Source: Prorocentrum cordatum
Lineage: Eukaryota; Sar; Dinophyceae; Prorocentrales; Prorocentraceae
Assembly (NCBI GenBank): GCA_963575745.1
Contig: CAUYUJ010015516.1
Span: 985,170 to 1,044,530, forward strand
Reading direction: 5' to 3'
DNA length: 59,361 nucleotides
Part shown: positions 29,458 through 39,831 of the stretch, in pieces
How positions within the stretch are numbered: position 1 is the stretch's first letter
How the letters are laid out: each line of letters starts with the position of its first letter
The notes under the pieces: model-generated
Told to the model about the DNA's origin: nothing
Databases searched by the model: none
Seen by the model: the letters and a program-made list of their open reading frames with translations, nothing else
Program-made: the position numbers and the translations under genes

Positions 29458-30062
29458 TGGGATCCGGCGGTAAACCGTCAACCAGGTAACCGCCGGGGCC
29501 TCGTAGAGCTCTGTTCTCGCGCGGCGCTGCTCCGAGCACACGAAAAAAACTTGCTCGAGCATGAAGAAAAAAGCTCGGAAAATATGATTCTTTCATTTCC
29601 CATCTTTCCGTGGACCTAGCTCGAGCGCCAGACCGAGTTCTGACTCTCGATGCGAGGAAAGAACGCGCCGGGTGATACTGAATCGGTTTATATGCGTACC
29701 AACTGTGTAGCTCTTCTAAAATTCAGTGAAGGGACACCGACAGCACTCGTCAAAATGACTAATACGATACGAATAATTTGGCGGATCTAGCTCGAGTAGC
29801 AGAATGGGTTCAGATCTCTTGATGGAACAGACGAACGCGCCAGACGATTCTGAATCGGTTTCTGTAAGTATCAGCTCTGTAGCTATCCTAAATCTCGAGT
29901 TAAGTGAAGAAAATTGTGAATGCGTGTCAGGATGACTCGAAACGGCCGAAAGTTCCCTGAAGTCTTCCGATAGTAGTATTGCAGCTACGGACCTGAGAAT
30001 TTAACTGGCAGACGCGGCATAACCCGCCACAGGTGGGAAACACAGCTGTTCTTAAAACGAAC
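29458..30062 (-). mobile_element. Hairpin unit, class D
   Basis: Hairpin at 29464-29496, then GCCTCGTAGAGCTCTGTTCT and a body matching the class D units at 14.3 and 16.0 kb, with a class A-like tail. Confidence 0.65.
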
Positions 30063-31028
30063 TTTCAAACTGGCGCGGCGGTGAACCGTCAACCTGGTCA
30101 TCGCCGGGAACCTCGTAGAGCTCCTTTCACGCGTGAGAGTGCTCAGAGACGACAGAGAGAGCTTCTGGAGGCATTTCTCGAAAAGGCAAAATTGATGTTC
30201 TTCATGTCGACATAAAATTGGTTCCTCCAAGTGTTTTGATGGTAAAAGTGCGCCTACAGAGCTCATATTAAGACAGAGAGGCTCTCATAGTCGTTTACAG
30301 GTGCAAAAAAAACTGCTTTCTCAAAATGGATTCTCAAATATCTTTCAAATCTGTTCTGGTCGGGTCGACTAACTGGCGCCGGCGGTAAACCGTCAACATG
30401 GTCACCGCCGCCTCGTTGAGCTCCTTCCACGTATGAAAGTGCTCAGAGTCGAAAAATATAGCTTCTGGAAGGATTTCTCAAACAAATCAACATGATTTTT
30501 CTTCATGTCGAAAAGAAGTATTTCGATAGTAAAAGTCCGCCTGCAGAGCTCATATCAAGATGCAGAGGCCCTCATAGTCGTTCACAGGTGCGAAGAATCT
30601 GGTTTCTCAAAATGAATTGTCAAATATATTTCAAATCTTGGCGAAACCGACCAAAAGTCACCACTTTGTCCTTTCTGGTCGGTTCGAACTGGCGCCGGCG
30701 GTGAACCGTCAACTTCGTCACCGCCGGGAGCCTCGTAGAGCTTTTTCCACGCGCAGACGAGCTCAGAATCAAAAGAGAGAGCTTGTGGAGAGGCATTTCT
30801 CGGAAAATTGAACATTGATTTTTTTCATGAACAAATGAAATTGGTTGCTCCAAGTGATTTGATAGTAAAAATGCGTCTACAGAGCTCATATTAAGACAGA
30901 AAGGCTCTCATAACCTTTCACAGGTGCGAAAAATCTGCTGTCTCAAAATAAATAGTCAAATATCTTTGAAATATTCGCAAAACCACCGAAAAGTTATCAC
31001 TTTGTTCTTTCTGGTCGGGTCGACCAAC
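30063..31028 (-). mobile_element. Three class B hairpin units, head to tail
   Basis: Hairpins at 30076-30107, 30379-30410 and 30695-30727. Each is followed by class B sequence (CTCCTTNCACG, AAGTGTTTTGATAGTAAAAG, CACAGGTGCGAA), and each unit is interrupted by the next hairpin at or near GACCAACTGG. The second mixes a TAA left arm with a TCA right arm. Confidence 0.65.
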
Positions 31029-31062
31029 CGGCGCCGGCGTGAACCGTCAACATGGTCTTTCG

Positions 31063-31096
31063 CGGACACACGGGCCCTAAGGCCCCGTCCAGTCCG
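31063..31096 (-). other. 3' stem-loop of LINE insertion 4
   Basis: Outer stem CGGAC (31063-31067) with GTCCG (31092-31096). Inner stem GGGCC (31072-31076) with GGCCC (31081-31085). Confidence 0.7.
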
Positions 31097-31280
31097 AGGC
31101 GGGCGGGCACGCCAAACGCGGGCCACCGAGCGGCTAAGGCGAAAGCCTCACCACGCCAAGCGCGTGGGGGGCGGCTTAGGCGGTAGCCTCTGGCAGCTCT
31201 TATAAGGAGTGTGTACATCAACACAAATGTGTGCACGCATGAAGGCAACAACACAAATGAGAATCATCAATCACACAACT

Positions 31281-31560
31281 TATCGCTAAAATAGGCCTGC
31301 AGAACCCGTGGGAGTGCTCCGATAACGCACTCAGCAGCGGAGAGTTCAGTGTCTGTCACCGTGGACCCGTCTTGGAGAGCAAAGAAACAAACATATACAT
31401 CCTTGAAGAGTGAGTTGGCTCAAGAAGAAGGACATAGAAGAGAGATGGGAAACGAGAACGCAATCCAATCTGAATCCAAGCACCACATCCAGCTCCCTGG
31501 CTGCACACACCACCATCAAAGCCAGCTTTGACGAGGCAAAGTTCGTAGCATGATTCTTCG
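31281..31560 (-). pseudogene. RNase H remnant (FDGG and Glu motifs) of insertion 4
   Basis: Minus frames read KAGFDGGVCSQGAGCGAWI (Asp codon at 31515-31517) and, in another frame, TVTDTELSAAECVIGAL (Glu codon at 31345-31347). These match the FDGG and Glu-helix motifs of the long LINE. The frames differ, so at least one indel lies between them. The DS and N..AD motifs are not recognisable. Confidence 0.65.
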
Positions 31561-31774
31561 TACGGCAGCGACAGGTACTGTTCGTACGTGTATCGGTGGC
31601 CCTGGCGGGCCTGGTGACAGCAGGAGATACGTGCAACATAGAAGGCCCTCGCGGGCCATGCGGCGGGAAACGTTCGCTTGGCCCAGTATCAGACAACGTG
31701 CGGGGAGCCCACGAAACACGTCATGTCCAACGATTGAGACCAAGAAAGACATCACACCACACAGATAGAGAAGA

Positions 31775-32572
31775 CTAGAGGCTGGGAGTGTGAGGAAACG
31801 CCTGGAAGATGAAATCGTTCCACGCTTCGATACGCAATTTCCGTTCATATTTGTCTGACCCTGTCCGTGCCGTCCTGACCCAATGAACCACAGCAAGATG
31901 ACCTATACAGTTTTGCCGCTCAATCCTTGTGAGGCGGTCAGGATCCCTTAGCCACGCAGTAAATGCATTCCATTGTTCATCCCGCGCAGCATGATGAGCA
32001 TAGATGAAATCCAGAGAGCCACTGATCCCTGAGAGCATATCATCACTCATTCTGTTGAAATGCTCACTCTTGCGTGCATCATCGCTAAACGTTTCCCAGG
32101 GAACGTCTACGTGAGCCAAGGCGGCTTTGATTGCAGCCGCAACTTTCTCACCCTGCTCGCCCGCCGGAACATACCTTTTGAAGCAATACCTTTTCATACG
32201 TAAGCTCCCAGGAACGACAAGATGATGCATAACGGGAGCAACAGCTTCACAAATAGGATTGTTGTTATTGTTATCCTCCTCCTCCTCCTCCTTGTCTTTG
32301 TTGAGCTCCGGGGGACTGCGAGAATAGGAAGAAGCAGAATGAACAGGAATGTGCGAAGAAATGCCAACCATATCGTCCATCGCCGACGCTTGCAATCCAT
32401 CTGATCCCAAAGAAGCCACTTGACAATCATGATCTTTGTTAGAGTCCTCGTTTTGGGGCTCCGGGGGCCTCCGAGAAGAGGAAGACGCAGAATCAACAGG
32501 AAAGTGCGATGAAACGCCAACAATACTGTCCGCCGCCACAACTTGCAATCCATCTGATCCCAAAGAAGCCAC
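31775..32572 (-). CDS. LINE-derived ORF (linker region), with 51-residue internal duplication
   Basis: 265 codons. Residues 1-51 and 52-102 are an in-frame duplication beginning (M/V)ASLGSDGLQ. A Glu/Asn run follows, then SLRMKRYCFKR (shared with insertion 6). The C-terminal part is Trp/Arg-rich (EQWNAFTAWLRDPDRLTRIE, then EAWNDFIFQAF), similar in spacing to EWTARRDDFIATL and WIFFVRTVL in the long LINE. It probably lost its RT by 5' truncation, and later frameshifts separate it from RNase H. The listed start may not be the real one. Confidence 0.45.
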   Translation of the reverse strand: MASLGSDGLQVVAADSIVGVSSHFPVDSASSSSRRPPEPQNEDSNKDHDCQVASLGSDGLQASAMDDMVGISSHIPVHSASSYSRSPPELNKDKEEEEEDNNNNNPICEAVAPVMHHLVVPGSLRMKRYCFKRYVPAGEQGEKVAAAIKAALAHVDVPWETFSDDARKSEHFNRMSDDMLSGISGSLDFIYAHHAARDEQWNAFTAWLRDPDRLTRIERQNCIGHLAVVHWVRTARTGSDKYERKLRIEAWNDFIFQAFPHTPSL

Positions 32573-32604
32573 TTGACAATCATGATCTTTGTTAGAGTCC
32601 TCAT
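32391..32604 (-). repeat. 153-bp in-frame tandem duplication
   Basis: TGCAATCCATCTGATCCC at 32391 recurs at 32544, offset exactly 153 bases (51 codons), with matching flanks. Confidence 0.85.
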
Positions 32605-32860
32605 TTTTGGGCTCCTTGCACGCGTAAGAGTGCTCAGATGTAAAGCAGACAGCTTCTCAGAGCATTTCTAGAAAAACACCGAATTCCGATTTTTCGGTAT
32701 CAACATGATGTCGCTTCCTCCAAATGTTTAGATATTAAAACTCCCTCCAGACAGCTGAGCTGCTCGCAGAAGGACGTTCAGATACTTATGCTCGGAGTAA
32801 AAATCTGCTTTCCCAAAATAAACTGTCACATATCTTTCAAATATTGGCAAAACCACCCAA

Positions 32861-33199
32861 ACTGGCGCCGGCGGTGAACCGTCAACCTGGTCACCGCCGG
32901 GAACCTCGTAGAGCTCCTAGCACGCGCAAGAGTGCTCAGCATCAAAAAAGAGGGCTTCTCGAAGCATTTCTCGAAAAAGAGACAACCTGATTTTTTTCAT
33001 GTCAACATAAAGTTGGTTTCGCCAAGTGTTTTAATAGTAAAATTGCATCTAGAGAGCTCATATTGAGACGCGAAGGCCCTCATAGTCGTCTACAGGTGCG
33101 AAAAATCTGCTTTCTCAAAACAAATGGTCAAATATCTTTCAAAAATTCGGATAACCACCCAAAAGTTACCACTTTGTCCTTCGGGACCGGGTCGGCCAA
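32861..33199 (-). mobile_element. Hairpin unit, class B
   Basis: Perfect hairpin at 32868-32900 (CCGGCGGTGA ... TCACCGCCGG), GAACCTCGTAGAGCTCC, class B body. Ends at CGGGTCGGCCAACT against the next hairpin. Confidence 0.75.
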
Positions 33200-33539
33200 C
33201 TGGGAGCCGGCGGTAAACCGTCAACCAGGTTACCGCCGCGAGCCTCGTAGAGCTCTTTACTCGCACAGCGCTGCTCAAAACATGCGGCAGGAGCTTTCCT
33301 GATACGCGAGGCGAAAACTCGAAAAAGTAAGTTTTTTTAGTTGTCACCGAAAGACGGTTCCGCCAAGTGTTTTGATAGAAAACTGCAGCTACGGACCTGA
33401 GGATTCATTAGCAGACGCAACACAACCCACTGCAGGTGCGAAAAATATCGGTTCTTGAAACGAATGTTCAAATCTCTCACAAACTTCGTCCAACCGACCC
33501 AAAGTTCGCACATTGTCCGTCGGGGCCGGGTCGGCCAAC
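33200..33539 (-). mobile_element. Hairpin unit, class A
   Basis: Hairpin at 33207-33238 (TAA/TTA stem), GCCTCGTAGAGCTC, class A body to GGCCAACT. Confidence 0.7.
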
Positions 33540-33588
33540 TGGGAGCCGGCGGTAAACCGTCAACCAAGTTTTTTTGCGTCTTTTGCGA

Positions 33589-33620
33589 AGGCCGGTTCGA
33601 GCTCCCATGGGAGCAGGCCT
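33589..33620 (-). other. 3' stem-loop of LINE insertion 6
   Basis: Outer stem AGGCC (33589-33593) with GGCCT (33616-33620). Inner stem GCTCCC (33601-33606) with GGGAGC (33609-33614). The spacer GGTTCGA corresponds to GATTCGA in insertion 5. Confidence 0.75.
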
Positions 33621-34241
33621 AAACACAAAGAACCTAAGCAGCGAAGCTGCAAAGATTAATGCAGAGGTGCATCAACAGCGAAGCTGTACAGATATGCACA
33701 AGACTGCAAGTATACGCGAAAACAACTAAAAATGTAAAGAGGACTAGAAGCAGTGAGAGACCATACAGTAACCACTGGTTTATACAGCGATTACCGTCTC
33801 AACACCACTGAGAATGTACAAGAGATTAAAGGTCAGAATGCAGGTAAGAAAGTGAAACAAAGTGAAAATCAGCGAGTACAATCAAAGCAAGTGGCCTATG
33901 CACCTGCCCCGATAGGAGCTGCCCCCATCCTCTTATGAGACCAGTCAGCGCATCTAACTTTGCCGAACGTCTGCCCAGATCCTCGGCCCATCACGTCTTA
34001 GACGAGAAACGACCGACTCAAGAAAATCATGCATGACGAAGCTGTTATTCAACACACGCGCATGCACGACCACACACACAGGCATGAAGAAAGGCAACGC
34101 AATGACAAATCAAGCGTGCAGGATCAATCACATGTGCATCATCTGTGCCGTTTCCGATGCTTCTTGTCGCTCCGCGTCAATGCACTCCTGGAAGTAGAAC
34201 TCTGAGGACCCCCCTGTTGCGAATCATCCTCCTCGGAACTT

Positions 34242-34571
34242 TCAATTCCCAATTGCAGCCTCAGTCCTACGCTGAAACTCCTGTGTTGGGAATCGGTGTA
34301 GCTCAAGCCAAAGAGCCCTTACATCGACACCGGCAAGGGCCCAGTCCCTGGCAGCTTGGCACTCAGAGCGTGTCTCACTCGGTCGATCTGCAGAACTCCC
34401 ATTCATGGAACTCCCTACTGCATCAGCTGAACTCCCAACTGCAGAACTCCCAGCTGTTGAACTCCCAACTGCATCCTCAACTGCATCAGCGGAACTCCGA
34501 ACTGTGGAACTTCCTACTGCACTCCCAAGTGTTTCAACTCCCGACTGCACTGGAACTCCCGACTGCATCAA
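34242..34571 (-). pseudogene. Frame-shifted C-terminal part of insertion 6 ORF, minisatellite-containing
   Basis: Ser/Gly/Ala-rich repeats (GSSAVGSS, GSSADAVGSS) from a roughly 12-15-bp minisatellite on GGAACTCCCAACTGC-type units. Then SECQAARDWALAGVDVRAL, which resembles the Glu-helix motif AELEAARELLLGV of the long LINE. It is offset in frame from 34534-35367, so an indel in the minisatellite is likely. Confidence 0.4.
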
Positions 34572-35367
34572 CTGTACTCAAAACTGCGGTACTCTCCACC
34601 GCACTCCCGTTGGTCGCATGCAATTCTGAAGTGTGCAACTTTGTACTCTCGATAGCCTCCGCTCGTTTGAAACAATATCTCTTCATTCTGAGAGAAGCAT
34701 CACCCCGATCAACGCGCACTCGATGACACTCCTCCTTCTCCTCCTCACCAAAGAGAACACAACGATCAGTCTGAGTCCCACACTCAATGTGAACACAGGG
34801 ATCTGTCTGAGCCCCACAATCGGAACACTGCGAACACAAAGAGTTGCCAGCCAATTCAACAGCATCCATATCAGTCAATGTTGCACAAGTGTCCTCAACC
34901 CATTCCTCTTCCTCAGAATCGTCCGAACAAAAATTCCGATAATATCTGGGCGCGCAAATGCCCGCGCGAACAAGGCACGACGAATCTGGCCCCCGAGCCA
35001 TGGACCACAAACGATATCTGGTACGTTTCGCCCTCAGGCGGCGCAACTTCGATTGAGAAACTTTGACACCATGCCCATACAGCTGGTCTCGCTCATGCAG
35101 GCAAGACTCACCTCCGTACGAAGGGCGAACACGGCAATCTAGATCACTAACACACACTTCGACCAAAGACGAACGAGCAGACAAACAAGCGAGAAACTCG
35201 GAAGTAAACAGCGCCGTATCTGTCCAATCTGAAGCAACAAAATCCGCGCCTGACAATTCAGATGGCACAAACTCCATATATAAAACGTGGACTCGCTCAA
35301 CAAGAAGAAGGCAAATCACAAGCAATAACAAGATGGACAGTTGAGTACGATACGTGAGTATGCACAA
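34534..35367 (-). CDS. Cys-rich ORF of LINE insertion 6, function unknown
   Basis: 277 codons from a TTG; the first ATG is about 30 codons in (YMEFVPSEL), so the start is uncertain. The N-terminus carries a hydrophobic stretch (LSILLLLVICLLLVERV) that may be untranslated leader. The central part is acidic (DDSEEEEWVED), followed by a repeated Cys motif (CSQCSDCGAQTDPC, ECGTQTDRC) that could bind metal, then SLRMKRYCFKR, identical to insertion 4. The C-terminus runs into the minisatellite. It replaces ORF1/ORF2 in this element. Role not inferred beyond being element-encoded. Confidence 0.45.
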   Translation of the reverse strand: MCILTYRTQLSILLLLVICLLLVERVHVLYMEFVPSELSGADFVASDWTDTALFTSEFLACLSARSSLVEVCVSDLDCRVRPSYGGESCLHERDQLYGHGVKVSQSKLRRLRAKRTRYRLWSMARGPDSSCLVRAGICAPRYYRNFCSDDSEEEEWVEDTCATLTDMDAVELAGNSLCSQCSDCGAQTDPCVHIECGTQTDRCVLFGEEEKEECHRVRVDRGDASLRMKRYCFKRAEAIESTKLHTSELHATNGSAVESTAVLSTVDAVGSSSAVGS

Positions 35368-35704
35368 AAAACTGTCCGCACAATGCGGCTCGAGGAGGCC
35401 CCCAACGGGCCAGGTCGCCGCTGAGCTCCCCGAGGAGGGACAGCAGCAACCTAGTCACCGCCGGGAACCTCGTAGAGCTCCTTACAGGCACGGAAGTGCT
35501 CAGAATCGGAGCAGTTCTCGCGGCCGTTCTCGAAAAACATAAGTTTTCCATTTTTCGATGTCACTCCGATGTCGGTTCCCGGTCATTTTCGGACAGTAAA
35601 ACTCTCCCCAGAGAGCTGAGCTGCTCTGAGAATGAAGTTTAGATACAAATGCTGCGCGTAAAAATCCGCTTTCTCAAAATAAATGGTCAAATATATTTCA
35701 AACT

Positions 35705-36880
35705 GGGCGCCGGCGGTAAACCGTCAACCTTTCTTACCGCCGGGGAACTCGTAGAGCTTCCTGACAACATATAATGGTGAAAAAAATGCAGAGAACGAAT
35801 AGTTTTTCAGCCCAAGATTTCAGACCTCTCGATGCAACAGCCGAACGCCCCTGATGCTTCTGTAATGTCTTCTGCACGGGCTCTGTAGCTCTCCTACAGC
35901 CCGAGTAACGTGCGTGAATCGACAGCACCTCTCAAGATGACTCGAACAAAACCAATAGTTTCGCAAACCCAGCTCGAGTATAAGACCGAGTTCAGACCTC
36001 TGAATGCAACAGGCGGACGCGTCTGATGTCGCCGAATCGATTCCTGTGATTACCAGCCCTGCAGCCCCCCCACAGCCCGAGTTAAGTGCAGAAAACTGAC
36101 AGCATCTCTCAGGATGACTCGAACAATACGAATAGTTTCGCAGATCTAGATCGGGCAGCAGACCGAGTTCCGAGCTCTGGATTCGACAGGCGGACGCGTC
36201 TGTTGTCTTCAAATCGATTCCTGTGACCACCAGTACTGTAGCCCCCCTACAGCCCGACAGAAAAACGACAGCATCTCCCAAGATGACTCGAACAATACGA
36301 AAGGTTTCGCGATTCTAGATCGGGCAGCAGACCGTTCAGAGCTCTGGATTCGAAAAACAAACGCGACTGATGATTCTGAATCGGTTTCTGTAAGTATCAG
36401 CTCAGTAGCTGTCCTAAAGCGGGAGTTAAGTACAGAAAACCAAGAGCGCCTGTCAAGATGACTCGGATAATACGAATAGGTTTGCAGACCTAGCTCGGCT
36501 AGCAGACCGAGTTCAGACCTCTGGATGCAACAGACGAACGCGCCTGATCATTCTGAATCGATAAGATGTGCTTACCAGCCCTGTAGCTGTCCTGTATCTC
36601 GAGTTAAGTTGAATATACCGACAGCGCGTATCAAGATGACTCGAAACGGCCAATCCCGCCGCAGTGCTTTTTGACAGTAAAAGCTATCCGATCGAGCTGA
36701 GACGGCAAGCGGGAATAAGATCGAATATCACGGGAAAAAATACTGGAGCTCCAACGAATGGTTGAATTTTCAGAACAAAATGGTCAACCGACCAAAAGTC
36801 AGCAAAAGATCCGTCGAGATTTTTCTTGCCAACTAGCTCTCCAGCGCCCCGGAATGACTCTTAAGCTTCCGGCAACAACT
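35705..36880 (-). mobile_element. Hairpin unit, class C, with four to five monomers
   Basis: Hairpin at 35710-35743, GAACTCGTAGAGCTTCC, monomer landmarks (CAGACCTCT or CCGAGCTCT) at about 35821, 35993, 36169, 36337 and 36514, i.e. steps of 172, 176, 168 and 177. Class C tail to 36880. Confidence 0.8.
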
Positions 36881-37346
36881 AGGATCCGGCGGTAAACTGT
36901 CTACCAGGTAACCGCCGGGAGCCTCGTAGAGCTCTGTTCTCGCGCGGCGCCGCTCTGAGCACACGAAAAAAAACTTTCTCAAGCGTGAAGAAAAAAGATC
37001 GAAAAATAAAATTTTTTATGTTGCATCTTCGCTTCGTGGAACCAGCTCGAGTGCAAGACCAAGTTCGGACCTCTCGATGCGAGAAAACAACGCGCCAGGT
37101 GATACTCGATCGGATTATATGCGCACCAGCTCTGTAGCTCTTCTAAATCGTTAGTTAAGGGAAACCGACAGCACTCGTCAAAACGACTCGTATGATACGA
37201 ATACTTTCGCAGATATAGCTCGAGTAGCAGACCGAGTTCAGACCTCTTGATAGAACGGACGAACGCGTCTGATGATTCTGAAGCAATTTCTGTAAGTATC
37301 AGCTCTGTGGCTGTCCTAAATCTGAACATGTCAAGATGACTCGAAA
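36881..37346 (-). mobile_element. Hairpin unit, class D
   Basis: Hairpin at 36886-36918 and the class D body. Cut at CGAAAC by a class C unit. Confidence 0.65.
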
Positions 37347-38483
37347 CTGGGCGCCGGCTGTAAAAGGTCAACCTTTCTTACCGCCGGGAGACTCGTAGAG
37401 CTTCCTGACAATATATAATGTGGAAAAATTGCAGAGAACGAATAGTTTTTCAGCCCAAGCGATTTCAGTGCGTAAATCGACAGCGCCTCTCAAGATGACT
37501 CTAACAAAACGAATAGTTTGGCAACCCCGCTCGAGCATCAAACAGAGTTCATACCTCTGAATGCGACAGGCGGACGCATCTGATGTCTGCAAATCGACTC
37601 CTGTGATAACCAGCCCTGCAGGCCCCCTACAGCCCGAGTTAAGTGCAGAAAACCGACAGCATCTCTCAGGATGACTCGAACAATAGAATAGTTTCGCAGA
37701 TCTAGATCGGGCAGCAGACCGAGTTCCGAGCTCTGGATTCGACAGGCGGACGAGCCTGATGTCTTGAACCGATTCTTGTGACCATCAGCACTGTATCCCC
37801 CCTCAGCCCGAGTTGAGTGCAGAAGACCGAGAGCACTTCTCAAGATGACTCGAACAATACGAACGGTTTCGCGATTCTAGATCGGGCAGCAGACCAAGTT
37901 CAGAGCTCTGGATTCAACAGACAACTGCCACTGATGATTCTGAATCGGTTTCTGTACGCATCAGCTCTGTAGCTGTCCTGTAGCTAGGGATAAGTACAGA
38001 AAACCGAGAGCGTCTGTCAAAATGACTCGAATAATACGAATAAGTTTGCGGACCTAGCTCGGCTAGCAGACCAAGTTCAGACCTCCGGATTCAACAGGCG
38101 AACGCGCCTGATCATTCTGAATCGATTAGCTGTGATCACCAGCTCTGTAGCTGTCCTAAAGCTCGAGTTATGTTCAGAACACCGTCATCGCGTGTCGAGA
38201 TGACTTGAAACAGCCGATCCCGCCTGCCTGCTTTTTGGCAGTAAAAGGTACCCGATCGAGCTGAGATCAAGATGGCGAGCGGGAATAAGATCGAATATCA
38301 TGGGAAAAAATACTAGAGAGATCAAACGGATTCTTGAATTTCGAGAACAAAATTTTCAACCGACCCAAAGTCACCAAAAGGTCCGTCGAGATTTGTCTTG
38401 CCAACTAGCTCTCCAGCGCCCCGGAATTACTCTTAAGCTGCCAGCAATAACTTGCTAAGGAAAACTCTACGAGTTACGGCTGA
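37347..38483 (-). mobile_element. Hairpin unit, class C, with monomer array
   Basis: Degraded hairpin at 37354-37387 (left arm CCGGCTGTAA), about four monomers, class C tail ending AAAACTCTACGAGTTAC. 38484-38624 is a class A fragment. Confidence 0.7.
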
Positions 38484-38624
38484 CGGTTCCCTCAAATATT
38501 CTGATAGTAATATTGCAGCTACAACCCTGAGAATTCAAATGGCAGACGCGGCATAACCCGCTACAGGTGGGAAAGTATCTGTTATCAAAACGAACCTTCA
38601 AATTTTACAAAAAGATGGAAAAAC

Positions 38625-39831
38625 TGGGCGCCGGCGGTAAACCGTTAACCTTGGTTACCGCCGGGGGACTCGTAGAGCTTCCTGACAATAACTAATGTGG
38701 AAAAAAAGATTGTTGAGAACGACTAATTTTTCAGCCCGAGCGATTTCAGATCTCTCGATGCAACAGCCAAACGCCCCCGATGCTTCTGCATTGCCTTCTG
38801 TACGGGCTCTGAAGCTCTCCTACAGCCCGAGTAACGTGCGTAAATCGACAGCACCTCTCAAGATGACTCGAACAAAACGAATAGTTTAGTATCAGACCGA
38901 TTCCAGACCTCTCAATGCGACAGACGGACGCGTCTGATGTCTCCGAATCGATTCCTGTGATTACCAGCCCTGCAGCCGCTCTACAGCCCGAGTTGAGTGC
39001 AGAAAACGGACAGCACCTCTCAGGATGACTCGAACAATAGGAATAGTTTTGCGGACCTAGCTCGGGCAGCAGACCGAGTTCCGAGCTCTGGATTCGACAG
39101 GCGGACGCGCCTGATGTCTTCAAATCGATTCCTGTGACTGCCAGCACTGTCGCTCCCCTACAGCCCGAGTTGAGTACAGAGACCCGACAGCACCTCGCAA
39201 GCTGACTCGAACAATACGAATAGTTTCGCGATTCTAGATCGGGCAGCAGACCGAGTTGAGAGCTCTGCATTCAACAGACGAACGCGACTGATCATTCTGA
39301 ATCGGGTTCTGTAAGTATAAGCTCTGTAGCTGTTATATAGATCGAGTTAAGTACAGAAAACCGAGAGCGTCTGTCAAGATGACTCGAATAATACGAATAG
39401 GTTTGCGGGCCTAGCTCGGCTAGCAGACCGAGTTCAGACCTCTGGATTCAACAGACGAACGCGCCTGATGATTCTGAATTGACTAGATGTGCTTATCAGC
39501 TCTGTAGCTGCCCTACAGCTCGAGTTAGCTACAAAATACTGACAACCCGTATGAAGATCACTCGAAACGGCCGATCCGGCCAGTGTGCTTTTTGGCAGTA
39601 AAAGGTACCCGATCGAGCTGAGATCAAGATGGCGAGCGGAAATAAGATCGAATATCACGGGACGAAATACTAGAGCTCTAACAACTGGTTGAATTTCGAG
39701 AACACAATTTTCAACCAACCAAAAGTCATCAAAAGGTCCGTCGAGATTATTCTTGCCAACTAGCTCTCCAGCGCCCCGGAATTACTCTTAAGCTTCCAGC
39801 AATAACTTGCTAAGGGAAGCTCTACGAGTTA
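38625..39831 (-). mobile_element. Hairpin unit, class C, best-preserved ends
   Basis: Hairpin at 38631-38664, ACTCGTAGAGCTTCC at 38668-38682, and its exact reverse complement GGAAGCTCTACGAGT at 39815-39829. About four monomers lie between. A good reference copy for the unit boundaries. Confidence 0.8.

Larger units (their letters stand above)
31054..32604 (-). mobile_element. LINE-family insertion 4, degenerate
   Basis: Same orientation and loop position as the other insertions. The 3' stem-loop is at 31063-31096. Carries RNase H remnants (31281-31560) and an upstream ORF (31775-32572) that resembles the RT to RNase H linker. Confidence 0.75.
31029..32860 (-). mobile_element. Class B unit split by LINE-family insertion 4
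   Basis: Left arm and loop at 31034-31055 (GTGAACCGTCAACATGG). The unit resumes at about 32606 with CTCCTTGCACGCGTAAGAG, so the right arm and about 25 bases were lost. Confidence 0.65.
33571..35446 (-). mobile_element. LINE-family insertion 6 with both ends, divergent interior
   Basis: The 5' leader matches the long LINE (35378-35412) and the 3' stem-loop is at 33589-33620. Flanks are CAACCAAGTT (33561-33570) and CAACCTAGTC (35447-35456), an imperfect duplication. The 1.9-kb interior lacks APE and RT and encodes a Cys-rich ORF, so it may be a non-autonomous or internally deleted relative. Confidence 0.7.
33540..35704 (-). mobile_element. Hairpin halves flanking LINE-family insertion 6
   Basis: The left half at 33546-33570 is class A-type (GGTAAACC). 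The right half from 35447 is class B-type (GTCACCGCCGGGAACCTCG). The mismatch of classes suggests a deletion, or a carried-over flank as at 25.4 kb. Class B body to 35704. Confidence 0.6.

Noticed and set aside
33592-33612. tRNA T-arm-like GGTTCGA near a hairpin (SINE or tRNA)
   Set aside because: No acceptor, D-arm or anticodon arm around it. The segment is explained by the LINE 3' stem-loop.
35820-36281. Recurrent minus ORFs of the type VITGIDSETSDASACRIQRSE in the class C arrays
   Set aside because: Monomers of 172, 176, 168 and 177 bases are not multiples of three, so the frame is lost from unit to unit. The similarity reflects the repeat, not protein constraint.
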